The translations under genes and the position numbers were made by a program. Positions 62,062 to 64,000 of a DNA stretch of 64,000 nt are shown piece after piece; the first letter of the stretch is position 1; every line of letters begins with the position of its first letter. Source of the stretch: Chitinophagaceae bacterium DXS (GTDB lineage Bacteria; Bacteroidota; Bacteroidia; Chitinophagales; Chitinophagaceae); assembly GCA_030345135.1 (NCBI GenBank), contig CP128386.1, forward strand, positions 4,621,008 through 4,685,007, written 5' to 3'. The notes below the pieces were generated by a model. That model was not told the DNA's origin, did no database searches, and saw only the letters and a program-made list of their open reading frames with translations.

Positions 62062-62420
62062 GGGTGGGGAGGTGTGAGGTATCAGGTTTCAAGGTATCAG
62101 GTATCAGGTATCAGGTTTGAGGCGTGAGAGTAAAAATAAAAATTCAAAAGTCAAAAACGTAGCCCGGATGCGCGCTCATTTAAACAAAAAACAGAATGTT
62201 TAGGCTGGAAAATAATATGTAAACGGCTCAATCGAATGAACAGCCTTTTTACTTTTTACTTTTGAATTTTGACTTCCCTTCTTCAATAAAAAAAGCGCGG
62301 AAAATCTCCACGCTCTTTTTTAACTCCAAATTTTTAAGTATCTATTTTAACCTGATTCCATCTTCCTCACACCTAATACCTCAAGCCTCAAACCTCCGAC
62401 CTGACCTGATACCTGACACC
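62062..62420. repeat. Nested inverted arrays between convergent genes
   Basis: A (62069-62130) aggtatc/aggtttc/aggtttg; B (62131-62157) aaaattcaaaagtcaaaa type; b' (62246-62275) complementary ttttgaattttgac type; a' (62366-62420) complementary acctaat/acctcaa/acctgat/acctgac. Order A-B-b'-a' as at 21.2 kb. The gap lies between the 3' ends of the SDR and DUF2383 genes. Confidence 0.9.
62291..62321. terminator. Bidirectional terminator between SDR and DUF2383 genes
   Basis: Stem agcgcgga/tccacgct (one mismatch), 5-nt loop, with A-run before and ctttttt after: works in both directions for the two convergent genes. Confidence 0.75.
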
Positions 62421-62422
62421 TT

Positions 62423-62884
62423 CTATAGAATCCTCGCCGCATCTCTATACCCTCTTATCACATTATGTGATTGTAACAATTCTGATTTTTGTTTAATGAT
62501 AATGCTTCTTAAATCAGTATCAAGATATTCTGACTCAATAGCCTCATTGTATGCTTTCTGTGCGGCATCCTCTCCATATTCGCAGGATTCCAGAATGCTT
62601 TTTCTATCCTGGCCCGCAAATGTATTTTTTACATCCATCCATGCACGATAAATTTTTCCGGGAAAAGTTGTGCCTTTGTCAACATCGCCGCCCAGGCTGG
62701 TTATTTGTGAAGAAAGTTCCTGCACATAGCCCTTGCTTTCGTTGATCATCCTGTTAAATAATATTTGAAGATCGCCATCAATCAGATCAGTCTTTTCTGA
62801 AGCCTTTTCATACCCGGCTATTCTGTCGTTGTTTATTTTTATCAGATCGTTCAGCACTTCAATAGTATTTTCTTTGTTAATCAT
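62423..62884 (-). CDS. DUF2383 / PA2169-family four-helix-bundle protein
   Basis: A 153-residue soluble all-helical protein: VLNDLIKINNDRIAGYEKAS, LFNRMINESKGYVQELSSQI, ILESCEYGEDAAQKAYNEAI, and KQSELLQSHNVIRGYRDAAR. The pattern matches the PA2169/DUF2383 ferritin-like bundle family, usually associated with stress conditions. It lacks a clear di-iron ligand set that I can confirm. Monocistronic. Confidence 0.87.
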   Translation of the reverse strand: MINKENTIEVLNDLIKINNDRIAGYEKASEKTDLIDGDLQILFNRMINESKGYVQELSSQITSLGGDVDKGTTFPGKIYRAWMDVKNTFAGQDRKSILESCEYGEDAAQKAYNEAIESEYLDTDLRSIIIKQKSELLQSHNVIRGYRDAARIL

Positions 62885-63263
62885 AAAAGTTAAGTTTAGA
62901 AGTTATTAATACTACTGATGATAAATAAAATTCCGTGCCTTTTTGAACACAGATTAAAACAGTAAGCTGACGGGTGTTGTGTGGGGAAAATTTGGATACC
63001 ACTTACACAAACGTAGAAACTAAGAAACAACAATTCCAATGGTTAAACGGTGTGCGCATTTGCGAAAGTGAATATTCAATAAGGAATTGCGTAAAAACAA
63101 AAAATAGCAGTGTTAAACATTGTTATCTTGCATCTTTTGTAGTAATACGTTTTAAGTTATACATGGTACGTTTATCAAAGCGCAGAATATTTAAACCATG
63201 TCTAACTTCTAACATTATAATCTACTACTCATAAAACGTATAACGTAAAACTTACAACGTAAC
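62885..63263. other. Gap before the fucosidase gene
   Basis: 379 bp without a gene. 63146-63175 has tacgttt/aagttatac words and 63228-63262 has cgtataa/cgtaaaa/cttacaa heptads ending 3 nt before the ATG at 63264. TATCTTGC (63124) could be a -7 box. Confidence 0.55.
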
Positions 63264-64000
63264 ATGATGAAACGGCTACTCACAGGTGCCTTTTTAGCAG
63301 CAGCAATGCTGGGGCAGGCGCAGGAACACAATACCAGCGCAAAATATATATATCCTTCTGATACGTTAGTTCAACAAAAACTGGCGCATTGGCAGGATAT
63401 CAAATTCGGTTTGTTAATGCATTGGGGAACTTATAGTGAATGGGGTATTGTGGAAAGCTGGAGTATTTGTCCCGAAGACGAAGGCTGGACACAAAGGCGC
63501 GGTCCGTATAGCCAGACATATAACGGTTATGTAAAAGCTTATGAGAACCTCCAAACGACTTTTAATCCTGTTCAGTTTAATCCGCAGAAATGGTCTGCAG
63601 CAGCAAAAGAGGCGGGAATGAAATATGTGATATTCACAACAAAACATCATGACGGCTTTTGCATGTTCGACACAAAAGAAACTGACTACAAAGTAACTTC
63701 AAGTAAATCGCCGTTTTCTTCCAATCCAAAAAGCAACATTGCCAAAGAGGTATTCAACGCTTTCCGGAATGATGGTTTTATGATCGGTGCTTATTTCTCC
63801 AAGCCGGACTGGCACAGCCCTGAATATTGGTGGCCGTATTTTCCGCCAAAAGACAGGAATGTGAATTACGATCCCAGGAAATATCCTGAAAAATGGAACG
63901 CATTTAAAAAGTACACATACAATCAGATCAAAGAACTAATGAGCGAGTATGGTAAAATGGATATTTTATGGCTTGATGGTGGTTGGGTTCGTCCGTATTC
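63264..64000 (+). CDS. Alpha-L-fucosidase (GH29), cut by window end
   Basis: The first ~245 residues of a secreted glycoside hydrolase family 29 enzyme, which removes alpha-linked L-fucose. Signal peptide begins MMKRLLTGAFLAAAMLGQAQ (second Met equally possible). Barrel segments: FGLLMHWGTYSEWGIVESW, AKEAGMKYVIFTTKHHDGFC (His-His-Asp-Gly typical of GH29), FMIGAYFSKPDWHSPEYW, and MDILWLDGGWVRPY, whose Asp is the catalytic nucleophile. The rest lies beyond the window. Confidence 0.93.
   Translation, partial: MMKRLLTGAFLAAAMLGQAQEHNTSAKYIYPSDTLVQQKLAHWQDIKFGLLMHWGTYSEWGIVESWSICPEDEGWTQRRGPYSQTYNGYVKAYENLQTTFNPVQFNPQKWSAAAKEAGMKYVIFTTKHHDGFCMFDTKETDYKVTSSKSPFSSNPKSNIAKEVFNAFRNDGFMIGAYFSKPDWHSPEYWWPYFPPKDRNVNYDPRKYPEKWNAFKKYTYNQIKELMSEYGKMDILWLDGGWVRPY

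Noticed and set aside
1-64000. tRNA, rRNA, riboswitch or prophage genes
   Set aside because: No T-arm-like GGTTCGAATCC stretches, conserved rRNA words or phage genes were recognised by eye. A tRNAscan/Infernal run would be decisive.

Overview
The window looks like chromosomal DNA of a Bacteroidota bacterium, most likely Chitinophagales/Chitinophagaceae (the rank below phylum is inference). Supporting signs are a PKD protein with a CHU_C-type C-terminal sorting domain next to a PorP/SprF protein, a DUF4835/PorD-like protein, three DUF1573 proteins, the order bamD-rpoZ-coaBC, a TonB-type receptor of the Bacteroidota barrel family, little sign of Shine-Dalgarno sequences, and promoters of the TTTG-N19/20-TAnnTTTG type. 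No rRNA, tRNA, CRISPR array, prophage or transposase gene was seen.

Layout. 0-6 kb: DUF1573 pair, fused 2-oxoacid dehydrogenase E1, VOC protein, cytidylate kinase, LolA-like protein. 6-10.3 kb: bamD, omega subunit, coaBC, PorD-like protein, DUF4296 lipoprotein. 10.5-12.2 kb: the two 3-oxoacid CoA-transferase subunits, unusually separated. 12.5-24.4 kb: envelope proteins, an ECF sigma factor with a membrane-anchored barrel partner, a large TonB-type receptor, a GDPD, and a LytS/LytTR-type two-component pair. 24.5-33.8 kb: M32 carboxypeptidase, the 1,608-residue PKD protein with PorP, and a zinc-protease-like lipoprotein. 34-41 kb: an accessory-looking patch with AraC and ArsR regulators, alpha/beta-hydrolases, small orphan proteins (one DUF7660) and many dispersed repeats. 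41.3-58.1 kb: mostly housekeeping genes (nusB, yajC, coaE, an RlmK-like methyltransferase, aminotransferase, serine deaminase, folA, thyA, proline dehydrogenase, thioesterase). 58.3-62.9 kb: FAD oxidoreductase and a group of stress-type genes. The window ends inside an alpha-L-fucosidase gene.

The most striking content is not protein-coding. Most longer gaps between genes are filled with degenerate tandem repeats of period 7 (sometimes 8). There are about ten sequence families (cgtactt, gtacatc, aggtatc, agctatt, acctgat, cgtataa, attgaaa, aagtcaa, gtgaata; octads such as aaatgtgc and gtcttacg). Families change into one another without losing the 7-nt register, occur on both strands, are often arranged as nested inverted pairs, run into promoter -7 boxes, and hold the stop codons of at least six genes. 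They resemble in form the heptameric STRR repeats known from heterocyst-forming cyanobacteria, but here many families coexist. A second layer is REP/MITE-like dispersed elements, including a ~370-bp inverted repeat at 45.1-45.5 kb and a multi-copy element between 32 and 41 kb. These repeats are the best candidate for an undescribed system; their function is unknown.
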